Source: Hysterangium stoloniferum (taxonomy: Eukaryota; Basidiomycota; Agaricomycetes; Hysterangiales; Hysterangiaceae). From it: a DNA stretch of 64,000 nt. Position numbers and translations under genes: made by a program. Numbering within the stretch: position 1 is the stretch's first letter; every line of letters starts with the position of its first letter. Below the pieces are notes generated by a model. That model had not been told where the DNA came from. It saw only the letters and a program-made list of their open reading frames with translations, and made no database searches. Location of the stretch: the NCBI GenBank assembly GCA_015178975.1, contig WHVD01000014.1, forward strand, positions 868,001 to 932,000, written 5' to 3'. Below are positions 1 through 10,000 of this stretch, one piece after another.

Positions 1-100
1 CGGGAACCATTACTAATATATTATATTACCAATAAGCCATTGTTGCTTGAAGCGGGATACAAATATAACAAAAAAAAAAAAAAAAAGTCACAACACGTGA

Positions 101-260
101 CCCATCGTACCAACCACTCGCTGCGACGCATCCGGCCTGCTCCCTCTCGATTCTCTCGTAGATACTATAGCAGTTATGCTCTATACGACGCTACGGAACC
201 GCTATGTATCTTAGTTATGCGATGCGGTATATAAATGTATTAAAAAAAATAAAAAATAAA
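101..260 (+). mobile_element. 5'-truncated LINE 3' end with target-site duplication
   Basis: The stretch at about 195-260 (from ccgctatgtatcttag through gcggtatataaatgta into an A-rich tail) matches, on the opposite strand, the 3' end of the Tad1-like LINE fragment near 4860-4920. The insert is flanked by a perfect 14-bp direct repeat, gtcacaacacgtga, at 87-100 and 261-274, as expected for target-primed reverse transcription. Only about 160 bp was inserted and no coding sequence remains. The matching 3' ends and the repeat are seen directly; assignment to the same LINE family is inferred from them. Confidence 0.8.
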
Positions 261-274
261 GTCACAACACGTGA

Positions 275-1145
275 TGAAGACCAGATCGTGCCCTGCCTAC
301 CTTAGATCATTCGGAGCTTCTATATTTTATTCTAACATCTTCTTTGTGGCGGAACTCTAATATGTTACCAGTGACTCCTAAACTATCTCACGAGATCGCT
401 TCGCACTATCTTCGACTCAGCTTGCCGATCTATCAGCTGGACAACTTATAATGCAATTGTTTGGCGACACGTCAAGCATAAACGCCTTCGAACGGAACCA
501 AATCCTAATCCTTTGATTTGTTGATATAATATAAGTATACAGTCCATGCAACATGCAGGCCATCCCTTAACGTTGCCCCGCCCCTTCCGCAATCAATCCA
601 CGTTGCGGGGTTCTCCAGTACGATTCACCTCGATCAACCAACAATCCCAATGTCTTCTCATAGTCGATATTCGTGAGCTCCATGTCAAATATTGTTACGG
701 TGCATTATATCTGAGCAGATCACGCAGTTCTATCGCTCATGCCCTCAATCCGACATGCCGACTGGCTCCCAATGAACTGTAACTGCCATGTTGCCTTTTT
801 TCCACATTTATGTGACTTATAGACACCCCGTAGATCTTTGTATGGCTCAAACCATCCTTCAACACATTCTATGAACGCAGATGTGTTGCAAAATGAAGTA
901 GTCCAAAATGCCTTGTAAGCTTCGTGTGTATCTTGCAACACCACCTAACTAAAATTCCATAGCCTTAGTTCAAATTATGGCGAGGTGCAAAATACACCAA
1001 CTCGATTTTTGGAACAATCGGGTTCGTGTCTGGTCGACGGAATGTAAGGATTGATAATAAAATCTATAATAAATAACTATTAACCGAAAGACTGAAAAGA
1101 TATCCATCCGCCGGCCAACAAATTATCAATAAAGATCTCACCCTG
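275..1145. other. Non-coding stretch, nothing recognised
   Basis: AT-rich sequence with only short open frames and no family motifs. It may contain the missing upstream exon(s) of the zinc-finger-like ORF that follows, because that ORF lacks an obvious ATG at its 5' end. Confidence 0.5.
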
Positions 1146-1820
1146 TTGTGGGAAGGGGAACAATACCCCTTTCCGTACGACGAGAGGAATGACAATGATG
1201 GACCGAGCAGAGAATCATCCACAGGTCCCATTGTTACCTTTCCTCATCCAACATCATCCACACATCCTTCACCCTCATCCGCGTCAACCGCATCCACACA
1301 TCATAAGAATGCGCTCCCATGGCCACAAGCACCTCCCACTGACTGCCCCTGGGGTGATATCTATGACGTTAATGGAAATATGGGCAAGTGTGTCTGGAAG
1401 TCAGCCTTACTGACTCAAGCCAAGACCTTGCAACATTGGGCGTGGTACCACGTTACAAATGATGTGTTTGCTTTCCAGACTGGTATTCTCACTGACCTGC
1501 AGGAGGCGAAAATTGTAAACACTCCAGAGAAGCTGGAATGTGCTATCCTGCACCTCGGGCTTTGTCCAAATCAGGCATGTCAAGAAACAGTACCATGTAC
1601 CGTGAGGGCATACAGACAGGATCTGGTCGAAAGGCACCTAAAACATAGCCCGGAGTGCGAGCCTTTCTTCGAAGACTTGTCCGTCAAGGGGTATAGGGAA
1701 CTGGGCAAACAGCTCGGCTACGTTTGGCCGGGCCCAAAGAGCCAGCCTCAAAGGTCTGAGCTGACGACTATAAGCTTACTGGCTGCAGAGTACATTTTAA
1801 CGCTCACTGACGGCTTGTAG
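1146..1820 (+). CDS. Zinc-finger-like protein (5' end unresolved)
   Basis: An open frame of about 224 codons. The first 65 residues are low-complexity (Ser/Pro/His-rich). The C-terminal part has two Cys/His clusters: CPWG, a later CVWKS and then HWAWYH; followed by CPNQAC and a final HLKHSPECEPFF. The same order of motifs occurs in the gene at 2368-3823 (CPYG, PCYRS, HWMVH; then CPAC, NHMMSSPQCSQFF), and both continue into a related segment (LGKQLGY here, LCKEIGY there), so the two are paralogs. C2H2-type metal binding is inferred from residue spacing; DNA binding is not shown. The frame begins at a TTG and stays open upstream without an ATG, so the true start is probably in an upstream exon. 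The stop at 1818-1820 looks genuine. Confidence 0.6.
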   Translation: MWEGEQYPFPYDERNDNDGPSRESSTGPIVTFPHPTSSTHPSPSSASTASTHHKNALPWPQAPPTDCPWGDIYDVNGNMGKCVWKSALLTQAKTLQHWAWYHVTNDVFAFQTGILTDLQEAKIVNTPEKLECAILHLGLCPNQACQETVPCTVRAYRQDLVERHLKHSPECEPFFEDLSVKGYRELGKQLGYVWPGPKSQPQRSELTTISLLAAEYILTLTDGL

Positions 1821-2367
1821 ATAAGTGCCCAATGTATTACAAGTAATATATATGCGAAAAGATAATTACATGGATAAATTGAATAAACTAATGGAGCTCA
1901 GTGTGCTAATCGATGGGAGAGGAGTGAACATCAAAATTTACAATTTTGGTGGCATGTGTCATGTGGTGTTCAGTCGGATCTAGGCGATCAAGGTTCATTG
2001 TCCTTACGTAGATCTCATACAAAGTTTCTGTGGTTATTCTTCCTATCGTACGAAGGCATGATAGAGAATAGTGATGTGAGAAGCTACAAGATATGCCTTG
2101 TTTCCGATGTTCCTCGATCGTAAGGTTGGCGTACGGTCTTGGCCTCGAACATCATGAGTGAGCATTATGCTATCATACTATAATGTCATCATCTGTGCAT
2201 ATTATTGTCGGCACAGCTCGGCAGCTGAAGGTCATCTTATGGGCTTCAGTGGTGTCCCGGTGCGCGCTCAACACCAGTGTCCCTCCTCATGGATACATTC
2301 ATGTGGGCTCGTGGATAGACCTACTAACAGGGACCCATTTGCCATTCGCGGCGGTAACAATTTGACT
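1821..2367. other. Intergenic, nothing recognised
   Basis: No coding or repeat signal beyond short chance frames. It should contain the 3' end of the preceding gene and the 5' region of the next. Confidence 0.5.
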
Positions 2368-3823
2368 ATGGATCGTGAGTCCAGAACTACCGATTGCTTT
2401 GTTAGGTCTAATGATTTACATTCTAGGGTCATTCCCCGTGTTAGAGAACCGTCCTCCTCCCAAGTGACTATTGAGGATTACGATGAGCGTTTCGGAATTG
2501 TCCCACCTAATTCTTCCACACATGGTAATCAGTTTCAGTGAGTTTATTCCTATGAAACACGCATTATCCTCCAAATAGGATACAATCTCCTTACAGGACA
2601 GCACATCCGACCGGGATGCAGGAGGCCTATATTTCTTCACATTCGTCACTCACTGGATGGAGGGGTATGTAAAATATAAGCTGTCCAGAAGTGTCATTAA
2701 TTTCAATTCAATTGCACTCAAAACCCAGGGTTTCTAATTCTGCAGTGGCCGTCAGTGGTTCAATGGCTACTAACCTGGCATCTCTCGTAAATCCGGGTAG
2801 CAGTGACCCTGCTCCCGCGTTTTCAACTCCAGGTCACTCTCTCAGGTACGGCTGCTGTTGCTTGAGGCTCACAATCCACCTAGTGATGACTGTCGTCTGT
2901 GGTGTAGCTTGACGTCCAATCCGGCTTATGTGCACGAGTTTTTAACACAACAGACACCACACTGGCCAGCGGCCCTTCCTTGGGTTGACGGGGAGCAAAG
3001 GTAGACATTATTTTATTATACGTAAATGAAACAGTGCTAATGAAATACACCAACAGGAGCTCCTCCGCCAACCCAACAAATTACAAATCAGGTCCTGAAC
3101 CGTCGGCAGGAGGCGATGGCCTTCCTGTCCGCGGACACGGGAGCCCCGGCAACCAGCTGATTGACGGGAATTCACCCGCTGAGGTTGCTTCTATCTTTCC
3201 CCATGGTCTACCGCCAACATCATCCTCGTCCTTCCAAAGCTTTCCCACCCAGGGCCGCATATCCCCACACCCGTCGAAAATTCCTTGCCCATATGGGCCT
3301 AAATACAGCACCCCGGTGCCTTGTTACCGTTCCACTTATTTGCGCAGTCCATTTAAACACTGGATGGTGCACATCCGGGATCAGTTGTGGGCCATCCGCA
3401 GGTGTCGCCTGAAACTTCGGGATGCCTCCGTCATCAATACACACAAAAAGCATAAAAGCGCCAAAAAATATATCAGTGACTTCTGTCCTGCCTGTAACGA
3501 AAGTTTCCTGACATCACGGGAGGTCCAAAATCACATGATGTCCAGTCCGCAGTGTTCCCAATTTTTCTGTTGCAAAAATTGCGGCACGGGAGCGGGGGCG
3601 TCAGGAGGGGTGCGCAGAGTGTGCACACCTGAAATCACTGATCATTCGCACCTATGTCCAACTTTGTAAGGAAATTGGATATAGTCACCCGGAACGCCCA
3701 GATCTCTCAGAGAGCGATAACGAGCGGGCAGCGGAGATGGCGGTGCAGAGTGGGGTGGAGCAAGACCTCAAAAATCGGGAGGTCAAACGTGGACAGAAGG
3801 GGGATGGTCATGAAGAGAACTAG
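2368..3823 (+). CDS. Zinc-finger-like paralog, five exons, probable frameshift near the 3' end
   Basis: Exons read as 2368-2537, 2597-2664, 2746-2845, 2908-3000 and from 3057. Introns of 59, 81, 62 and 56 nt all have GT-AG ends and keep one continuous frame. The N-terminal half is Ser/Pro-rich and probably disordered. The last exon carries the two Cys/His clusters shared with the 1146-1820 gene (CPYG...PCYRS...HWMVH and CPAC...SSPQCSQFF). Right after SQFF the open frame runs into unrelated residues and stops at 3669. The expected homologous continuation (RTYVQLCKEIGYSHPERPDL) lies one nucleotide shifted, and that frame stays open to a stop at 3821-3823. I found no GT-AG intron that repairs this, so it is either a real frameshift (decaying gene) or a sequence error near the T run at about 3560-3566. 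Function unknown. Confidence 0.6.
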
Positions 3824-4851
3824 CACACCCAGTAATCTTATATTTCATATTAATCATAGTATATTAAACTCAAACCAGTCTCGTCGTTATGATCGAAGGT
3901 TCGTCACGTGTCAACTTATTTCTGTGAAGCTTTAGAGCGCACGAAAATTTATCGGATCAGAATTATGTGAATCATTTACATGTCAGATTTAGGACAAGAG
4001 AGGGCGAAAACATTCTGAACAGTACAACATCAGATATTGCTTAGTGACGATTTCCGTCCAATACATGCGAGTAATATAGATGAGGAGTCGGCGGGATGGC
4101 AAACTAGTCTTTGCGTGCGTACCCTTTCTTGGAAATATATGCCTTTTGCCACTCTGACCAATGGAGAAATTTGACGCACGCGGAGTTCAGTACATAATTT
4201 GACCTCGACAACCTGTTTGGAGGCACAGATAATCTATCACGTGTGAAAAAAACTTTCACTTTTCTCCATGACTTAACACGATATTTTGCCGGATCGAAGG
4301 TTGCATGCCAACATATAGGACAAAGGACAAATTTCAAAATATCAATATTTGCCCTTTGAACGATTTCGATGTTATCTAGCAATGTAGCAAAACAGCCTCC
4401 AGTTTCATAATCGAATATATGTCAACTTGATTGAGGGGGGGAAACACAGCCCATCAGGAAAATGTTTTCGGTACTTGATCTCCCTTATTGCACTTAATCA
4501 TATTTAAGGTAAGTAAGGTGAATAAGCCAGCATTTCGCACTTGAAATGCACTTGAAATTTTTTTACTGCAAGTGCAATTCATGTAAGTTAAGGCAACATA
4601 TTGATTTCAAGGGCTCCAAGCCGGAGTAAGAAGAAAATGGCAAATAATGTATATTTGATATGTAAGAGCACTCAAGTACAGGTCTAAGGTAGAAGTTCAG
4701 GACTCATCAGCATGCATAAGGTATGTAAGTATATACATACAAAAGGGTACGAAGGATGTTCACACAGGTCTAGACCGTGAAAACCAGATCAATCAAAACG
4801 TCTACAGATGCACACAGTCAAAGACTGAGCATTGTCAAAGACATAGATTAC
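3824..4851. other. Non-coding stretch, nothing recognised
   Basis: AT-rich sequence with repeated caagtgca-like words around 4530-4580, but no repeat boundaries, TSD or coding frame that I can support. Confidence 0.5.
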
Positions 4852-5385
4852 GTGCATCAATCGTTTTTATTTTTATTTTTTTAAATACATTTATATACCG
4901 CGTTGCACAACTAAGGTACATAGCGGTTGGGAACAGGGGCCATAATGGTAGGTAGAGAAATGTAAGTAGATGCCGGGGCGAGTAGGTGTGGGTATGAAGG
5001 TCAATTGTAGGGAGGGGGGAAGAAGGAGAGGGAGAGATAAAAACCAAGGGGGCCACGACTTGCCAAAGGCGTTGGAGGCGTCGATGAACTTTGCTAGGGC
5101 AGTGAGCCCTTTGTGGGTTCTGAGGATGGCGGAGGGGGACAGGTCCTGAGAGGCGGCGAGTAGGAGGTGGCGGTGTTCCTCGTAGAGGGGGCACTCAGAT
5201 AGTATGTGAAGGCAAAACTGAATGTCTGATGTGCCACAGGGGCAGGATGAGGGGAGGTCAGGGAGAAATAAGTGGTAGTACGCGCCAACGAATCCATGGC
5301 CCGTGATGGTCTGGATGACGCGGGTGTGGGTGTGGCGGGGCCCTCCGTATTCCTTGTGGAATTGGTGAGCTGCAAAGAACTACGT
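4852..5385 (-). mobile_element. Tad1-like LINE, 3' terminal fragment (RT C-terminal zinc-knuckle domain)
   Basis: Reading the minus strand from about 5373, one frame encodes the tail of a fungal LINE reverse-transcriptase ORF: HQFHKEYGGPRHTHTRVIQT, GHGFVGAYYHLFLP, then a metal-binding cluster CPCG...CLHILSECPLYEEHR, and THKGLTALAKFIDASNAFGK. The CxC...H-x4-C arrangement after a GHG-F/Y block is characteristic of the end of Tad1/I-type LINE ORF2. The ORF is followed by a short 3' UTR and an A-rich tail (T-rich on plus at about 4862-4880). The RT and endonuclease domains are absent, so this is a 5'-truncated dead copy. Its 3' end matches the small insertion at 101-260, so one family has produced at least two copies here. 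Confidence 0.85.
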
Positions 5386-5561
5386 GAGTAGGGAATATAT
5401 TAACACGACTCCTCTTCACCTCCAGCAGTAAAGTTCGCATTGAAGGTGAACCATAGGTCGAGGAAACCCCATGCCAATCTATAATAAATAAGAAGCACAC
5501 TATTAGATAAACATAGCAATGGATAGGTTTTAGTACACGGCACCTGGAGTTCATTGAGGTG

Positions 5562-5727
5562 TGTTGGAGTCTGCGAGCCATAGAAGCTACGAGACTCCCG
5601 TGTTGTCTCAGATGTTTGATTCTGAGATTGAATTAGGGGTTTGGGTATATGTATAACGGTCATGTAGTCAGTGTTATACAGTAGTGTGCTTTGCCCTTAT
5701 GCATTGAGATTCCTAAAATATTCAACA
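5562..5727 (+). repeat. Copia-type LTR (166 bp) of a second, short-LTR family
   Basis: Starts tgttggagtc and ends attcaaca, followed immediately by a primer-binding site ggttatgggcccc, so it is a 5' LTR. It is homologous along its whole length to the solo LTR at 19311-19472 (minus strand). No matching 3' LTR or coding region follows, so the element is a truncated relic. Boundaries come from the shared ends of the two copies and the adjacent primer site. Confidence 0.85.
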
Positions 5728-6602
5728 GGTTATGGGCCCCACCCGCGAAGGCGGTGGAGTCTTAATGCGAGCACATCCCGGAGAGCCACCGGTCACCCTG
5801 GCTGGACAATGTTTTGTCGGAATCGTCACCTGATGCCACTGCGCGAAGCTGCATAAGGTCAGCAGTTTTCAAATTGCACACTGTCAATTGTCCTCACCTC
5901 ACGCGTCGTTTGACGTGATCCCTTGCACATAATAATATGCTCCGAATAACGCTGCGATGACCTGGCTGACTGAGGTGCCGAAGATATGTTCCAGAGGGTG
6001 ACTCGTCTAGCAGCCGGGAAGTGCAGGACCATCCAGCAGGGTGCGGCAAAACAGCTTATTCATTCTAACTAGGTCGGGGCTCAGGGGGCTATGCGGCAAG
6101 CTAATTAGGTCGGAAATAGAAGATATACAGGTGATTTCCTTGGGGTAAGTGGCATTCCAGGGCTTTTCAAGGTAGTTTTAAGATCCAAAGTCCTTGCCGC
6201 AAGCCAGGTCAACCTTACGAAAATTTCCCTTAATTCTACTTAAACATTTTTCAAGTGCATTCAAGGTATATAAGGACAAAAAATATTTTCCTGATGACTA
6301 AATGGCAATTTATTTTAGACCCAAAGCGGAATTTTTTTTGATTTTTGAACTCCGCACTATGTACCCGGAACAGAAGTACCACTGGCACCCCCCACTATGA
6401 CATTCCCAAAATGGTAATGATTACAAATACGATATGAGAATGGTAATGATTACACATATGATAGGATAATTGATAAGATCCTCTGCACTCACACACTTTC
6501 TTGTGTATGTTCGCTCTCTCGCTTCTTATTATGTTGTCGTCTGTCATCCTGTGTACCACCACCCCAGTTTACCATAGAGCCACTCATCCACTCATAGATT
6601 AT
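5728..6602. other. Copia relic leader, then non-coding DNA with a 29-bp tandem duplication
   Basis: The first bases (ggttatgggccccac) are a primer-binding site complementary to the anticodon region of initiator tRNA-Met. No gag or pol coding sequence follows. At 6410-6467 a 29-bp unit beginning aatggtaatgattaca occurs twice in tandem with a diverged second half. The rest shows nothing recognisable. Confidence 0.6.
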
Positions 6603-6937
6603 TGTTGAATTTTAGGCTCTTGCAGTCGGACCAATGGCTACCCAACACCGTATACGGATACACCACCCCGTATACGGTTATACCAAGCCGCATTATCCCC
6701 TGCCTAATATACCACGACTCACTACCATCAACTACGTAATTTAGATATTTTACTATTTAGCCTCGAACGTTTCGATACCCATACCTCAGTCGAATCACTA
6801 TCTGTGTTGACTGAGGTACGTCACTACGAACTATTTCTCGTCTTCGTATTCTTATCTTGATGTAATGTAGCGTGTTTCTTACAGGTAGTAAATCTTAGTC
6901 GAATCACTATCTGTGTCGACTGAGCGTGTTTCTTACA
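6603..6937 (+). repeat. 5' LTR of the complete copia element
   Basis: Begins tgttgaattttagg and ends gcgtgtttcttaca. Inside is an inverted repeat tacctcagtc / gactgaggta (6782-6791 and 6809-6818), and the motif gtcgaatcactatctgtgt occurs twice. This LTR should contain the element's promoter and RNA start, which I cannot place exactly. Confidence 0.95.
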
Positions 6938-6955
6938 GGTTATGGGCCCCGACCA
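6938..6955 (+). other. Primer-binding site, half-tRNA initiator-Met type
   Basis: The sequence ggttatgggccccgacc starts directly after the LTR CA end. It resembles the Drosophila copia primer site, which pairs with the anticodon stem-loop region of cleaved initiator tRNA-Met rather than with the tRNA 3' end. The same word follows or precedes the LTR ends at 5727 and 16759 in this window, so it is a shared feature of several elements here. Confidence 0.85.
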
Positions 6956-7086
6956 AAGCTGTTAATTAACCATCAAAATTGACCGACCAAACAAACTGAC
7001 CCCGACATTGACCAACTGAACCTGACCCTGACCAACTAAACTTGACCTCGACCAACTGAACACCGACCCAACTGACTAAAACAAAT

Positions 7087-10000
7087 ATGGCGTCACACCA
7101 ACCAGCACTATTTATGTTGCAACCTGAGGATCGCCTCAATGGACACAATTGGTTCGCATGGCACGACACTATCTGGTCTGCAGCAGGTGCACGAGGCATC
7201 CGAGGGTATATGGATGGAACTATAAAGAAACCTTCCCAACTTGCCCCCAATACTACCCCTGTACCAACGACTTACTGGGGATCACACAATCCTTCACCTG
7301 AGGAATGGGAACAGCGCGACGCATATGCAAAGGCAATGATTGATCTGAACGTCAAGAATCCTATCGGCAACGGCATTCAACCGTCCGATACTGCGAGTGA
7401 GGCCTGGTCCGCCCTGAAAGTGATACACAGTGCAACCTCCGATATAGGTTTGCTTAATGCTGATAACGATTTGCGTACAATCAAGCATATTGACGGCACG
7501 GACATCATATCCCATTTCACACGACTACGCAAAGGATGGGCAAAGGTCAACGTGCAAGGGGGAAAAATGGACGATTCTACTTTCCGCACAATTGTGATTG
7601 CGTCGATGCCTAAGGAGTGGGATCTAGTAATTGGAACTCTTTTCTCACTGAAGACCTCCAAAGAAGTAATATCAAACCTCGCCTTATATGACAAAACAAT
7701 CACACGAAACAGGAAACCCACACCCCAAACTTCACAAGCTCTCGCGACTACTAAATTTAATCGGTCTAGTGATGTTTGCTCCAACCCCAACTGTAAACGC
7801 ATAGGACACACTATTGAGAAGTGTTTCAAAGTTGGAGGGGGAATGGAAGGTCAGTTTCCTGATTGGTGGAGAAAGAAGGGGACCGGTACTGGTGGAAGTC
7901 AAGTCGCGCAGCAACAAAAACCATCCGACTGTGTACCTACCAAATCAACAGCTAACGTGTCGACAGCTAACGTGGCAGTCGTGCCCTCTACTCCCTTCAC
8001 GCCTGGATCTGGAGAATTCTGCGCCCTTATGACGCAGGTAGATCCAATGGTATCCACCAACAGCACTATTGTCACCTATGCTGACTCCGCAGCAAGTGAT
8101 CATTTTTTTATTGATATAAACGATTTTCAAACTTACAAGAATTATAATGGGAAGGATGGGACTATGGCTAACAATGGTAGCACTTTTTCAATCTGCGGAA
8201 AGGGGACAGTTAGCAAGCGTTGCATATACAATGGACGCGTTATCAATCTCATATTTCAGGACGCACTTCATTGCCCGACCTTATCCCACAACCTCGTGTC
8301 CATCGGGAAACTTGACAACAGTGGATGTTATGCAATTTTTGGGGGCAGCGGCGTTACCTTTATCAACCCAGATGGTCGTCCATTTATGTATGGGAGGGGA
8401 GAAGGAACAATGTACAAGATCGACATCTTTCCCCCAGCTGGCCCCCTCCCAGATAGCGTGCAATTATCACTGGAGATGGCAATACACCCAGCGGCCGTAG
8501 TCAAGATGACCGCACATGCTTTTGCTGCCAAATCCCACGACCGACCAACTGATATAGATACCTGGCATCGACGCCTTGGTCACGTTCGGTATGATACTGT
8601 ACAACAAATGGCCAATCACAACGTCGTTCGTGGCATGCAGGTAACCACCATGACGCCCCAACCAGGGACATGTGAGGGATGTATAATGGGGAAGCATACA
8701 CGCCGCCCATTCTACATCAATGATGAGCGTGAAACAGCAATTGGGGAACGGACCTATGTTGACTTGTGGGGACCATCCCGAGTCCAGTCCATCGGCAGGA
8801 GAAGTTACATGATGCCGTGTGTCGACGGGTACAGTGGTCACCCGGAAGTTTTCTTCTTGTCCAGTAAAGAAGCAAAAGGAACCTTAGCCGCATTGAAGCA
8901 ATATACAGCGCTCACTGAACGTCAGACAGGGATGAAGGTGTGCAGGATACGTACCGACGAAGGCACCGAATTCTTCAATTTATTGTGGACCACTTACCTC
9001 AACGAACAAGGGATTATACACGAAACCACCACTGCGTACTCATCTTTGTCCAACGGCATTGTCGAGCGATGTCATCGCACCATCATCGAGCGAGTGCGCG
9101 TTTGCCTGTATGAGAATAAGTTACCTTCTGCGCTGTGGTGCGAAATCACAGCAGCGATCGTATATGTGATGGATTTTATCCCTACTACCAGAAACCCCAA
9201 CTCGACTCCTTTTGAGTTGTGGCATGGGAAGAAACCTGATATTTCTCACCTGCGTCCCCTCGGTTGTGTAGCTTATGCTAAAATCCCCGTCAAAACAGGA
9301 GGAGGGCTTAGTAAACTGGATCCACAGTCCATAAAAGGGGTGCATATTGGATATTTCGGACGTGACGCTTATAGAATTTACGACCCAGAGACGCGTCGTA
9401 TTTTTCGCTCGCGTGATGTCATCTTCGAGGAGGGTCGCAGTTGCAAGACACTGATGGAGATATCGGGCGATGAGGAAATACAGAATCTCAACCACATTAC
9501 ACTCACCACACCGGTTAATGAGAACACAGACGAACTGAGCAGCGGTTTGGCACCAGTACAAGACCACACTTCCGCAATTGCCCCAACCAATATCTCAATC
9601 CCAACCATCACTGAGTCTACCAGCGTGGAATCTGCACCACGTCGTTCCACGCGCATATCTGTTCCAACACAGGCACTTAAGGAATCTCTCACCTCAGAGA
9701 TGAACATACAGCAAGCCCAGTTGGCAGGGGAAGCGTGGGCTGACGACAGAGTACATAGTGCGTTCCATACTGATGCCATGACAGTTCCAGACCCAACAAA
9801 CATGTGGCTTCCCAAAACATACAGCGAGGCGATGACGCGTCCTGACATATGGGCTGGCCCTATCAACAAAGAGTTAAACATCATGAGAAAACACGGGGTG
9901 TGGACAGTTATGGACTGTCCTGCTAATGCTAGACTGGTACAAACACGTTGGACCTTTGCACACAAATACAACAGTAACGGCGAACTTATTGCCCGCAAGG

